A stretch of 43,124 nucleotides of DNA from an uncultured Flavobacteriales bacterium (GCA_913057205.1 CAJXNO010000021.1:1-43124); one strand, 5' to 3'. Positions 34,258-41,698 are shown, counted from the first letter of the stretch. Notes: generated by a model from the letters alone, not told the origin. Translations and numbers: made by a program.

Positions 34258-35784
34258 ATGAAGCCTTTCTTAACAACAGCTATGATGCTCGTCGTCTTTG
34301 CGCTTTACTCGAGCTCTACGTTGAGCCAAACGGTTAGTATTACGAGCGTGTCTTTCTCTCCGAATCCCACGAGCTGCTCTACCAATACGATATCGGTTGG
34401 AGTAATGGTAGGCTGTATGAACTATCCCTATGTGAACACCACTTTCAACGTCATCGGAAACACGATTGATGTAAATGTGAATTATTCCGGAGGTGCGATC
34501 TGCCTTGGTGCGATCGTGAATGCAACTCATACCTCCAACATGCCTTCTGTTGGTGGCGGCACATACACAGTAAATGTGAAAACCTATTTGAACGGAGGGC
34601 TTCAAGCCTCTTGGGCTCCTCAGACCTGGACGGTCACTTCATGTGGTCCAGAGGCCGACTTTGACCTTTCAACAACATCGATTTGTATTCCAGATTCTAT
34701 TGTTGCCACGAATACGAGTCTTTCAAGTACAAGTTATTCTTGGTTTCTGAATGGCTTATTCATCTCGAACGATACGAGTGAGGTATTCTATCCATCCAAT
34801 CCAGGACCCAATGAGATCATGCTTGTAGCTTCAGATGGGTTGAGCACCGACACCTTCACGCAGAGCGTCGATGCATTCTTGGCTGCGCCTTTTCTCAATC
34901 TTGGTAGCGACACCATGATCTGTGAGCATGATTCGATTCCATTAGACATTGGAAGTACTTACACGAATATAGCTTGGTCAAATGGCGACACCTCTTCAAG
35001 CATTCTTGCTGGGCCGGGTGTGTACAGTGTGACCATTTCAGAGCCGGAGACTTGCGAGTCATCTGATACAATCAACATTGTAGCCATCAACCTAGACTCG
35101 TTTCACATCGTCAGCACCACTTCCTTAAACTGCGACCAAGCAACACTTGAGGCAACCCCGGGTTTTAATGATTACTTATGGTCAAATGGCGGGTTTGGCA
35201 ATGAGACTCAAGTGGAGTCTACTGGTACTTACTCAGTAACAGCTACTAGCACTGAGGGATGCTCGGTGGTTGATTCATTTTACGTTGAAGTATTCAACTC
35301 CCCTTTTGTTAACCTCGGCAACGATACGTTGATCTGTACGAATACTACATGGAGCCTACTCTTGGATCCTGGCGTCTCAGGTTCCTATGTTTGGAGTAAT
35401 GGCTCCACACAAAACATACTTGGGGTTAGTGGTGTATTTGGAACCTATTGGGTTGAAGTGACCGATAATAATGGATGCACTGGAACTGATACAATCAAAA
35501 TAGAAGAGAAAGATTGTTCGTCCGTTGGTTTGAAACAAACAAGTCCTGTTGAATTACTTTTCACCCACCCTAATCCAGTTCGTGAGACCATCAACATTAG
35601 TGGTGATTTCAAATATCTCAAAGCACGCATTTTCGACTTGGAAGGTAGAATAGTCTTCACCGCGAGCGAAGTTAGACCGAACTTGCCTGTATTGAATGTG
35701 CAGTCCCTTTCGAATGGCCTGTATATTCTGGAGTTAGCTTCAGAAAAAGGTTTACAGCATAATAGAATTATCATTGCGCAATAA
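34258..35784 (+). CDS. Secreted T9SS cargo protein with PKD/Ig-like domains (508 aa)
   Basis: A predicted extracellular protein, last gene before the tRNA and the mobile element. Residues 1-24 are a signal peptide (MKPFLTTAMMLVVFALYSSSTLSQ). Residues ~25-135 form a Cys-containing beta domain with no clear relative. Residues ~138-430 contain PKD/Ig-like units with Y-S-W, LGSDTMICEHDSIPLDIG and W-S-N-G repeats. The last ~75 residues (FTHPNPVRETINISG ... LSNGLYILELASEKGLQHNRIIIAQ) are a T9SS type A sorting domain. TAATTTTA at 34231-34238 is a one-mismatch -7 element. Codon and base use become more AT-rich toward its 3' end than in the upstream core genes. No terminator is visible before the tRNA promoter. 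Confidence 0.85.
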   Translation: MKPFLTTAMMLVVFALYSSSTLSQTVSITSVSFSPNPTSCSTNTISVGVMVGCMNYPYVNTTFNVIGNTIDVNVNYSGGAICLGAIVNATHTSNMPSVGGGTYTVNVKTYLNGGLQASWAPQTWTVTSCGPEADFDLSTTSICIPDSIVATNTSLSSTSYSWFLNGLFISNDTSEVFYPSNPGPNEIMLVASDGLSTDTFTQSVDAFLAAPFLNLGSDTMICEHDSIPLDIGSTYTNIAWSNGDTSSSILAGPGVYSVTISEPETCESSDTINIVAINLDSFHIVSTTSLNCDQATLEATPGFNDYLWSNGGFGNETQVESTGTYSVTATSTEGCSVVDSFYVEVFNSPFVNLGNDTLICTNTTWSLLLDPGVSGSYVWSNGSTQNILGVSGVFGTYWVEVTDNNGCTGTDTIKIEEKDCSSVGLKQTSPVELLFTHPNPVRETINISGDFKYLKARIFDLEGRIVFTASEVRPNLPVLNVQSLSNGLYILELASEKGLQHNRIIIAQ

Positions 35785-35787
35785 ATT

Positions 35788-35819
35788 TTTGCAGGATTCA
35801 TAACTCTACAGTAATTTCG
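35788..35819 (+). promoter_or_regulatory. Promoter of the tRNA-Asn gene
   Basis: TTTG (35788-35791), 20 bases, then TAATTTCG (35812-35819), one mismatch from TAnnTTTG. The mature tRNA begins 20 bases after the -7 element. Spacing and position fit a tRNA promoter. Confidence 0.6.
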
Positions 35820-35838
35820 CAGCCCTTTTTAGGGAGAT

Positions 35839-35912
35839 TCCTCCTTAGCTCAGTTGGTTAGAGCATCTGACTGTTAATCAGAGGGTCCTTGGTTCGAGCC
35901 CAAGAGGAGGAG
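35839..35912 (+). tRNA. tRNA-Asn (anticodon GTT)
   Basis: A complete cloverleaf of 74 bases without encoded CCA. The acceptor stem is TCCTCCT/AGGAGGA with discriminator G. The D arm is GCTC-AGTTGGTTA-GAGC and the anticodon arm TCTGA-CTGTTAA-TCAGA with anticodon GTT. The T arm is CTTGG-TTCGAGC-CCAAG. All stems pair. From the anticodon arm to the 3' end it is duplicated at 42841, which marks it as the integration site of the downstream element. The 3' half of the present gene is therefore probably supplied by the element, which restores a working tRNA. Confidence 0.97.
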
Positions 35913-35919
35913 CGAAAGC
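35868..35919 (+). repeat. attL core: 52-bp direct repeat (left copy)
   Basis: Starts TGACTGTTAATCAGAGGG within the anticodon arm of the tRNA and ends at GCGAAAGC, 7 bases beyond the tRNA. It is identical to 42841-42892. Flanking bases differ on both sides (C versus A before, C versus G after), so the repeat is exactly 52 bp. Its start in the anticodon loop region is a known preference of one subgroup of tyrosine integrases. Confidence 0.93.
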
Positions 35920-35943
35920 CTTGCAGAGATGCAGGGCTTTTTT
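35916..35943 (+). terminator. tRNA-Asn terminator inside the element
   Basis: AGCCTTGC and GCAGGGCT pair (one G-U) around AGAGAT and are followed by TTTTTT. It starts within bases of the tRNA 3' end. The sequence differs from the chromosomal terminator now displaced to 42899-42928. Confidence 0.85.
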
Positions 35944-35944
35944 G

Positions 35945-35956
35945 TTAACAGTCAGA
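35945..35956. repeat. Inverted copy of the tRNA anticodon arm
   Basis: TTAACAGTCAGA is the exact reverse complement of TCTGACTGTTAA at 35866-35877 in the tRNA gene. It lies 67 bases beyond that sequence and just after the terminator. It could be a second, inverted integrase core-binding site or chance. Confidence 0.55.
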
Positions 35957-36124
35957 GGTCGTCTTTATTCGCTTGAAAGTGTTGGTACGACTCGGTTTCA
36001 TGATTGTTTAAAAAACAATCACTCACCTTAATGCTCAACCAACTTTCGCTAAAAAACGAACCCAACATCGTTCTGTATGCTCAAGGCATTAAACTGGTCG
36101 AAAAGTACAAAAAACATCGTTTTG

Positions 36125-36153
36125 GACAGTTTTCAGACAGTTATGAGACAGTT
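36125..36153 (+). repeat. Left arm-type sites: three GACAGTT repeats at 11-bp spacing
   Basis: GACAGTT occurs at 36125-36131, 36136-36142 and 36147-36153, the latter two as AGACAGTTA. The starts are exactly 11 bp apart, so all lie on one face of the helix. The same heptamer with the same spacing occurs at the other end of the element. This is the expected form of integrase N-terminal-domain (arm) binding sites. Confidence 0.7.
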
Positions 36154-36174
36154 AATTTACCTTCAATGACGATG

Positions 36175-36690
36175 TCAGTTTGATTTCTTGTTCCTAAATA
36201 TTTCGACCCGATGCTTATGTACTATCTGTCGAGATAATTGAAGTAATTCAGCAATTTGAGCATTAGAATGATCAGGGAGTTTTTGAATAGTTCTTTTGAT
36301 TTTCTCCTTCGTTTTCAGCTTAGGGTTATTCCTGATTTTCATTACAGATTCAAGCTTATTAAGAAGACCAACTACATCATTGTAGTGCTTGATATCTGTA
36401 TTATCCTGCCGATGTCTGAGTTCTTTCTTGTACTGTCCTACCGTATAATTCCAGCAGTGTAGAAGTCTGTTATATCTATCAAATCCTTCTACTACCTGTG
36501 GTTCCCATTTCTTACCATGCAAACAATGTTCCCAAACAAATTGATCACCAACTAGCCTTACGCGATGGTTTACCATGCGAGATAGAGTATATAACTCCTC
36601 ATCGGTCCAACTAGTCGTTACTTGACATGTATTTTTCTTCTTCTTTTTTCGTGCCTTTTCTTGTTTTATCATAATGAAATACGTTTCCAT
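36175..36690 (-). CDS. Element-encoded DNA-binding protein with C-terminal helix-turn-helix
   Basis: Not assigned to a named family. The N-terminus has a strongly basic run at residues 11-19 (EKARKKKKK). Residues 27-45 (SWTDEELYTLSRMVNHRV) resemble the first helix of a SANT/Myb-like fold. A Trp/Tyr-rich middle (WEHCLHGKKWEPQVVEGFDRYNRLLHCWNY) and a helical region follow. Residues ~141-162 (HSNAQIAELLQLSRQIVHKHRV) read as a helix-turn-helix. The start may be 36690 or the ATG at 36672. No signal peptide. The gene lies at the left end of the element between the putative arm sites and a region with TTTACA/TGTAA palindromes, so a regulator or recombination directionality factor is a reasonable guess. 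It is AT-rich, like the rest of the element. Confidence 0.65.
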   Translation of the reverse strand: METYFIMIKQEKARKKKKKNTCQVTTSWTDEELYTLSRMVNHRVRLVGDQFVWEHCLHGKKWEPQVVEGFDRYNRLLHCWNYTVGQYKKELRHRQDNTDIKHYNDVVGLLNKLESVMKIRNNPKLKTKEKIKRTIQKLPDHSNAQIAELLQLSRQIVHKHRVEIFRNKKSN

Positions 36691-37308
36691 TATTAATTAC
36701 CTGGTTTACAAGAAAATTAATGAAGTGTAAACGAAATACTAACTATCATGTTGATTATCAATGAAATAAAAATCATTTACATGTAAGGTATATATACTCC
36801 CATATTCCTTGAAATAGAAAACTGAATTATCATGCATCGACATGTTTAAGATGATACTATGATTTAATATTTTCTTTCAGAAAGTAAAACTGTTTATAAA
36901 CCAGTTGCTCCCTATACCAATGCATAGTATCGTCAAATAGGTTTCAGGTTTTTATTGATTTTCAATCAATTACTGAGGTTTTCTATAGCCACCCCTACAC
37001 TCTAGAGTAACCCCTAACATTTACTCGGGACCACATCCAAATGAATGAGGTTCTTAATAAGAATTGCATACTCGATTATCTCGTTTAGGCTGCATGAAAC
37101 TCAGCATTGATAAACAAGCTTCAAAGAATTTCTCTGACGGGATTTTCTGAAGCAATTAAAATTCTTTAAATTGCCTAATCATGGTATTCCTTCCTGAAAA
37201 ATACTGGTCTCTATTCCGTCCAATTTAGGTAAGGGGCTTATTTGGTATTTCCTTTGTCCTCAATCAAACAAGCGTTGCCGTAAACTGTATTCAATAGGAG
37301 GCTATTTC
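36691..37308. other. AT-rich non-coding region at the left end of the element
   Basis: About 620 bases with no convincing gene. It holds the operator-like palindromes at 36704-36786, an inverted repeat AACTG...CAGTT around TTTATAAA near 36889-36906, and a short palindrome TTGATTTTCAA near 36957. It may contain promoters in both directions and remains of former genes. No RNA gene or repeat array is seen. Confidence 0.5.
36704..36786. promoter_or_regulatory. Operator-like TTTACA/TGTAA palindromes upstream of the HTH gene
   Basis: GTTTACA (36704-36710) and TGTAAAC (36726-36732) form a 7-bp inverted repeat 14-42 bases before the 36690 start. TTACATGTAA (36777-36786) is a perfect 10-bp palindrome with the same half-sites, 45 bases further on. 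Repeated half-sites next to a helix-turn-helix gene suggest autoregulation. Confidence 0.45.
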
Positions 37309-37548
37309 TTGCATCGAGAAGCCTTTAACGGTTGTATGTACGAAACACAAACCCAAAGTAAGAAGTACAGGCAACTGGATAAATCATTAGGGGCGTTTTT
37401 CAAAACAGATGACCTTTACAGCCAATTATACCAAAAGCACTTTAAAAAGACTTATGCAGGAAAGCCAACTAAAAAGTATTTGCGAATATTGGAGCAGATA
37501 CAGAAAGCTGAAAGCATACCATACCACGAAATTGAAGGCTTCTTATGA
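37309..37548 (+). CDS. Small hypothetical protein (79 aa, probable TTG start)
   Basis: A basic, aromatic-rich small protein (MHREAFNGCMYETQTQSKKY ... LYQKHFKKTYAGKPTKKYLR ... EIEGFL) with no recognised domain, signal peptide or membrane helix. The sequence AGGAGG at 37296-37301 lies seven bases before the TTG codon at 37309, a textbook Shine-Dalgarno position that supports TTG as start. The alternative ATG at 37336 would give 70 aa. It is the only plus-strand gene I can support within the element and faces the FG-GAP gene with eight bases between stop codons. Helical content looks high. It could be a short accessory or regulatory protein of the element, or a gene fragment. Confidence 0.45.
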   Translation: MHREAFNGCMYETQTQSKKYRQLDKSLGAFFKTDDLYSQLYQKHFKKTYAGKPTKKYLRILEQIQKAESIPYHEIEGFL

Positions 37549-37556
37549 CAATAGGC

Positions 37557-38714
37557 TTATTCAACCAAAAATTGATGAGAGTAATTCTCAGTACCAATCT
37601 GGATAATATAGTTTCCTTTTGGCAGTTTACTAACATCAATAGCGGAACTTAAACTCCTTAGCTCACCTTGTTTTATTTCTTGCCCAAGAGAATTAAAAAT
37701 TCTGAATTTTGACCCCAAAAGATTTGATTCAATTTTAATGTTTAACTCATTTGAGCTAGGATTAGGGTAGGTGTAAAAAACTTGTTTTGAAGGCATTACA
37801 GCTATATTATTTGTACTATTCAAAGAATATATCCGTACATGTCCAGCATGATTTCCATTGCCGTCGTTAAAAGGTGCTCCAATAGCTACGGTACTCCCAT
37901 CGCTGCTGAGTGAGACAGACCATCCAGACCAATCATCTGCTGCTTCTCCATCGATATCTGAGCCTTGTTGGGTCCAGGTGCCGCTTATGTTTTTGTATAT
38001 CCGTACATATCCATCATTAGGCAATCCATTCTCGTCGTTACCAGTTGCTCCAATAGCCACGGTACTCCCATCGCTGCTGAGTGAGACAGAAAATCCAAAG
38101 AAATCATCTGCTGCTTCTCCATCGATATCTGAGCCTTGTTGGGTCCAGGTGCCGCTTATGTTTTTGTATATCCGTACATGTCCAGCATCAGTTCCATTGC
38201 CGTCGTTAGAAGGTGCTCCAATAGCCACGGTACTCCCATCGCTGCTGAGTGAGACAGATTGTCCAGAGAAATCACCTACTGCTTCTCCATCGATATCTGA
38301 GCCTTGTTGGGTCCAGGTGCCGCTAATGTTTTTGTATATCCGTACATGTCCAGCATCGAATCCATTGCCGTCGTTAAAAGGTGCTCCAATAGCCACGGTA
38401 CTCCCATCGCTGCTGAGTGAGACAGATAGTCCAGAGAGATCACCTACTGCTTCTCCATCGATATCTGAGCCTTGTTGGGTCCAGGTGCCGCTTATGTTTT
38501 TGTATATCCGTACATGTCCAGCATCTAATCCATTGCCGTCGTTAGAAGGTGCTCCAATAGCTACGGTACTCCCATCGCTGCTGAGTGAGACAGACCTTCC
38601 AGACCAATCTTCTGCTGCTTCTCCATCGATATCTGAGCCTTGTTGGGTCCAATTTTGAGCAAAAGAGGAAACAAAAAATAATAAGGAGAGGGTTAAAAGA
38701 GAAACATATTTCAT
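37557..38714 (-). CDS. T9SS-secreted FG-GAP repeat protein carried on the element (385 aa)
   Basis: A predicted surface or extracellular protein. Residues 1-19 are a signal peptide (MKYVSLLTLSLLFFVSSFAQ). Residues ~21-305 are five tandem 57-residue units of FG-GAP/integrin-propeller type: WTQQGSDIDGEA, then SVSLSSDGSTVAIGAP, NDGNG and HVRIYKNISGT. The units are nearly identical, and the DNA (171-bp units) is almost invariant. Residues ~310-385 (VFYTYPNPSSNELNIKIES ... LPKGNYIIQIGTENYSHQFLVE) form a T9SS type A sorting domain. The function is unknown; FG-GAP propellers often bind ligands or other cells. As cargo it would depend on the host secretion system, for which sprE/porW is in this window. 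Confidence 0.87.
   Translation of the reverse strand: MKYVSLLTLSLLFFVSSFAQNWTQQGSDIDGEAAEDWSGRSVSLSSDGSTVAIGAPSNDGNGLDAGHVRIYKNISGTWTQQGSDIDGEAVGDLSGLSVSLSSDGSTVAIGAPFNDGNGFDAGHVRIYKNISGTWTQQGSDIDGEAVGDFSGQSVSLSSDGSTVAIGAPSNDGNGTDAGHVRIYKNISGTWTQQGSDIDGEAADDFFGFSVSLSSDGSTVAIGATGNDENGLPNDGYVRIYKNISGTWTQQGSDIDGEAADDWSGWSVSLSSDGSTVAIGAPFNDGNGNHAGHVRIYSLNSTNNIAVMPSKQVFYTYPNPSSNELNIKIESNLLGSKFRIFNSLGQEIKQGELRSLSSAIDVSKLPKGNYIIQIGTENYSHQFLVE
37800..38654 (-). repeat. Five tandem 171-bp coding repeats
   Basis: Each unit encodes 57 residues of the FG-GAP protein. Long stretches are identical between units at the DNA level; changes are concentrated in two short windows that encode residues after GEA and after the NDGNG motif. 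The fifth unit diverges near its end, where it passes into the sorting-domain linker. Confidence 0.85.
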
Positions 38715-38740
38715 AATTTAAAGCTAGTTAAATTTGCTGA

Positions 38741-39055
38741 ACTTCAAAAACAGAAGACAAGATACCTTCTCTGATTGACTGTGAATACCGTGATTTTGTA
38801 GATGGGAAATTAACTGATGTAAACAATCCAATGCTTGAAATAAATAAAAAGCTTTATCAAAGCGGTGATCCTAGTTATACTGATTCATACCTAGGAGAAG
38901 TTATATCTTACCAAAAGGATACTGCTGTTTGTTTTGAGGAGCAGCTCTACAATCCTGGTTTTTATAGTTGGCAATATGATAGTACGGTCAGCTTAAATGA
39001 TAAATTAAGCACAATTCGTTATAGTGGTACAATAGGAAATTGCTCTCAACTTTAG
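38741..39055 (+). pseudogene. Headless ORF, probable 5'-truncated gene
   Basis: A frame of 105 codons opens directly after a TGA at 38738 and runs to the stop at 39053-39055. It has no ATG in its first 30 codons (EDKIPSLIDCEYRDFVDGKL ...). The first ATG (38831) would leave a 74-residue piece and cut into what reads as continuous protein (...VNNPMLEINKKLYQSGDPSYTDSYLGEV). Composition looks protein-like, with two cysteines and a C-terminal ISGTIGNC-type end. I take it as the 3' part of a gene whose start was lost when the FG-GAP gene came to lie next to it. Family unknown; a 74-aa gene from 38831 is the alternative. Confidence 0.45.
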
Positions 39056-39465
39056 AGCTTTCTTTTTGGCGTTATCCACCTTATTTGTACCTTATTTGTA
39101 CCCTTAAAATATAAGTAACTGATATTCAATACTAATTACTTTCAAATTCGAAAAATTTATCTCAAATATTAGAAATAGAATCTTTATATCCTGCTTCAGC
39201 TTTTTTAGAAGCAGGGAATATAGCTCTAAGGGTCAGTCTCCCAGTCACCAAACCAATTTTTGAATGCAGGTGTCCTAACAGCATCATACTGAACATCATT
39301 ATTGCATCTGCTATACACTCACATATTGGGTCATACTATACATGTGAAACCTTAACCAAAACAGGAAACCGATTTAGAATCACACACCCCTGAGATAATT
39401 CGACACTTTAGGTTTTAGGTTTCAGGTTTTAGTTGGTCTGGTGCGAGTGTTTGGAGGTTTATCCT
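39056..39465. other. Non-coding AT-rich spacer in the element
   Basis: About 410 bases with no convincing gene. It contains two perfect 11-bp tandem copies of CCTTATTTGTA (39079-39100), an 8-bp inverted repeat CCTGCTTC/GAAGCAGG (39190-39215), and a short TTTTAGGT-like triplicate (39409-39432). The content suggests remains of an older element end. Confidence 0.5.
39079..39100 (+). repeat. Two tandem 11-bp CCTTATTTGTA repeats
   Basis: Exact copies at 39079-39089 and 39090-39100, followed by CCC. The 11-bp period equals that of the GACAGTT arm-type repeats of the element, although the sequence is different. Confidence 0.6.
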
Positions 39466-39666
39466 TTAAACCTTAGGCATATCATCCTCGGTTAATTCAG
39501 CTACCTCTAAGCCCCTTAAATAGGTTAGGGATACATTCAGGCTTGAATGACCCATCACCTTCTGTAGCTTCACTAATAAGCCTGTACGCATGTAGATTTC
39601 TGTCGCCCTAATATGTTTGAAAGAGTAAAGAGTCTGATTGTAGTAATCATGGGGGCGGTTGTTACC
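39466..39666 (-). pseudogene. 3' remnant of a tyrosine integrase gene
   Basis: Sixty-seven codons including the stop encode a C-terminal integrase piece: TLYSFKH ... KLQKVMGHSSLNVSLTYLRGLEVAELTEDDMPKV. They hold the H-G-H-S-S and catalytic Tyr motifs but none of the N-terminal, core-binding or first-Arg regions. The last ~165 bases match the end of the intact integrase gene (41699-42763) with about 14 mismatches by hand count. Further upstream (GNNRPHDYYNQ) the two differ, so the remnant derives from a related but distinct integrase. It lies three codons behind the TAG stop of the phosphatase gene and in the same frame. Confidence 0.85.
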
Positions 39667-39675
39667 TTCAATTTT

Positions 39676-41604
39676 CTAAAATCTCAATCCCAAGACAGAA
39701 ACATCATCAACTTGGCTATAGCTAGACTTCCACCCTTCAAATATTTCCATTAATTTCTGTTTTTGATCTGCCATAGGCAATTGATGGATTTCCAATAGGA
39801 GAGCTTTGAATTTAGAGGTTTTGAATTTTTTTCCTTTGTCACCACCAAATTGGTCGGCAAAGCCATCAGAGAATAAATAAATAATATCGCCCTTTTTCAG
39901 CTGGAAACACTGATTTGTAAAGGGCTTATATTGAATGAATTTCCCTACAGGCTGCTTATCAGGTTTGATTTCGATTAATTTATTATCGCGAATTATAATT
40001 AAGGGATTGTAAGCCCCTGCGTACTCTATATTCTCTCCTTTAATCGAACATAGGGCGATATCCATTCCATCAGATAGTACCTCATCCGCATCGTCAAATT
40101 CACTTACAATAAGTTCTCGGGTGCGGTTTAAAATTTGTGCAGGTTCGGTTATGTTTTCATGTAAGGTTTTATTCAGAGCGTTATAGCATACGGAACTAAC
40201 CATTGCGCCTGGCACGCCATGCCCTGTACAGTCTGCTAACGCAAAATATGTTCCAGCTTCATTAGAAGCTATCCAATAAAAATCGCCTGAGACAATATCA
40301 CGTGGTAAGAAAAGGATAAAGTGGTCATTGAGCAGCTCTTTTATTTTTTCTTCTCTAGGTAACAGGCTGTTTTGAACTCGTTGAGCATAACTTAAAGAGT
40401 CTGTTAACTCCTTGTTTTTGTTTTCGATTTGTTTTTTGTTCAGATTAATGATTTGGTTGCTTTGTTCTAACTTCTTCTTGCTGCGAGCCTGAAGATAAAC
40501 TACATAAAAAAGCAATAATACCATGACGATAGCTGCAAGTATTATAATCATTAACCTAGATTGTTTAAATGCTATTTTCTCGAAACGAACTTCTTGCTGG
40601 TGCTTTTCATTGTTTAGTCTTTGAATCTGTTCATATATCTGACGCCTGTTTTCAAATTCTTTTTCTGTATTTAAACTAACTAATTGGTTTCGAGCTAAGA
40701 GCAAACTCAAAGCTTTCTGATAATCTTTTTTTTGGATATTCACTTGGACCAAGGCATTAACGCAACTTAATCCAAGAGCTTTACTTGAGTCTGAAACATG
40801 TTCAAGTGACTTGTTAAGGCTTTTCTCGGCTTGGGCAATGTCTTGCAATCGAAAAGCTAAAAGACCTTCTAGCCAATAATAGTATGCCCAGGTTTTGGAA
40901 CTGTTGATTTGCTCTGAAATAGCATATGATTTTTGCACATAAACAGCTGCAGAATCACTATTTCCCACTTGAAAATATTCAAAGGAGAGGTTGTGATAAA
41001 CATTGGAAAGTGTCGACAGGTCCTCTTTTTTTGTTGCAATTTGGGCGACTTGTTCAAGGTATTCAATCGCCTGCTTGGGATTGGTATCTACTGTGGCTTT
41101 TAAAATTAATGGCGCGGTAAGCAGGCTGTCTTCACCCAATGATTCATAAAACAGATAAACGCTATCTGCCAATAGCATTGCTTTTTCGTGTTCATCTGTA
41201 TAGTTACTAATGAATGCAAGAACTTGCTGGGCTGAGGCGATGCCAGAATTGTATCCCGCTTTTCTTGATGCTTTCAAAATATCATTGGCCAATTGATGAG
41301 CGATATCAAATTGGTTGTATTCTAAACAAGAAAAGGCGAGAATTACTTGTTCTTCAATCTTTAGATACTTTGAGATAGACGCGTTAAAGCGCTTGGTATT
41401 TTCTTCAAATGCCTCGTGGATTTGGTCAGCAGAAAGGCCATCATCTTCAAATACTCTCGCTAATGAATCCGAAAAATGCACAAGTTTTAAGGAGTCTGTT
41501 GGGATTTTAGCAGCGTTGGCGTGGACGCTGAATAATAGAATCATAACCAGCCCAAGGCTAGCCATAATAAAGCGTGATTTACAGAAGAAATGAATGTTGT
41601 TCAT
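39676..41604 (-). CDS. Membrane TPR-SpoIIE (PP2C-type) serine phosphatase
   Basis: A signalling phosphatase with a periplasmic sensor region. Residues 1-32 form a signal peptide or first membrane segment (ends ANAAK). Residues ~60-330 are TPR-like helices (e.g. SNVYHNLSFEYFQVGNSDSAAVYVQKS). A transmembrane helix lies at ~350-375 (SRLMIIILAAIVMVLLLFYVVYL), followed by a coiled coil to ~415. The SpoIIE/PP2C domain occupies ~425-642, with metal ligands in DIVSGDFYW, ADCTGHGVPGAMVS and DIIYLFSDGFADQFGG and the final DDVSVLGLRF. These proteins typically act on anti-sigma-factor antagonists, but no such partner is present in the element. The gene is bracketed by two copies of an integrase 3' end, so it looks like inserted cargo. 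AT-rich. Confidence 0.88.
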   Translation of the reverse strand: MNNIHFFCKSRFIMASLGLVMILLFSVHANAAKIPTDSLKLVHFSDSLARVFEDDGLSADQIHEAFEENTKRFNASISKYLKIEEQVILAFSCLEYNQFDIAHQLANDILKASRKAGYNSGIASAQQVLAFISNYTDEHEKAMLLADSVYLFYESLGEDSLLTAPLILKATVDTNPKQAIEYLEQVAQIATKKEDLSTLSNVYHNLSFEYFQVGNSDSAAVYVQKSYAISEQINSSKTWAYYYWLEGLLAFRLQDIAQAEKSLNKSLEHVSDSSKALGLSCVNALVQVNIQKKDYQKALSLLLARNQLVSLNTEKEFENRRQIYEQIQRLNNEKHQQEVRFEKIAFKQSRLMIIILAAIVMVLLLFYVVYLQARSKKKLEQSNQIINLNKKQIENKNKELTDSLSYAQRVQNSLLPREEKIKELLNDHFILFLPRDIVSGDFYWIASNEAGTYFALADCTGHGVPGAMVSSVCYNALNKTLHENITEPAQILNRTRELIVSEFDDADEVLSDGMDIALCSIKGENIEYAGAYNPLIIIRDNKLIEIKPDKQPVGKFIQYKPFTNQCFQLKKGDIIYLFSDGFADQFGGDKGKKFKTSKFKALLLEIHQLPMADQKQKLMEIFEGWKSSYSQVDDVSVLGLRF

Positions 41605-41698
41605 TTTTAATTAATTGAAACTACATATTTTTCTATAATCTATATTAGATGGAATTTCTGGAGGCTCTGATTTTTTCTTTTTGGCAAAGAGAAATTGC
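41605..41698. other. Spacer between phosphatase and integrase genes
   Basis: 94 AT-rich bases upstream of the phosphatase start and downstream of the integrase stop. It contains an inexact TAGTTTCA -7-like element (minus strand) and a short GGCAA/TTGCC hairpin at the integrase end. It does not resemble the region that follows the integrase remnant at 39466. Confidence 0.4.

Noticed and set aside
36691-37308. Replication origin or oriT of the element
   Set aside because: The region is AT-rich with short palindromes, but there are no iterons, relaxase gene or recognisable nick site.
37858-38658. Long open frame (266 codons) on the plus strand across the FG-GAP gene
   Set aside because: It is the antisense of the 171-bp repeats. 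The repeat period is a multiple of three, so one stop-free unit opens the whole frame. The product is a low-complexity repeat without signal or domain, while the minus strand gives a signal peptide, FG-GAP units and a sorting domain.
39190-39215. Hairpin CCTGCTTC/GAAGCAGG as a terminator
   Set aside because: The T-rich stretch lies in the loop and not after the stem, and no gene ends close by on either strand.
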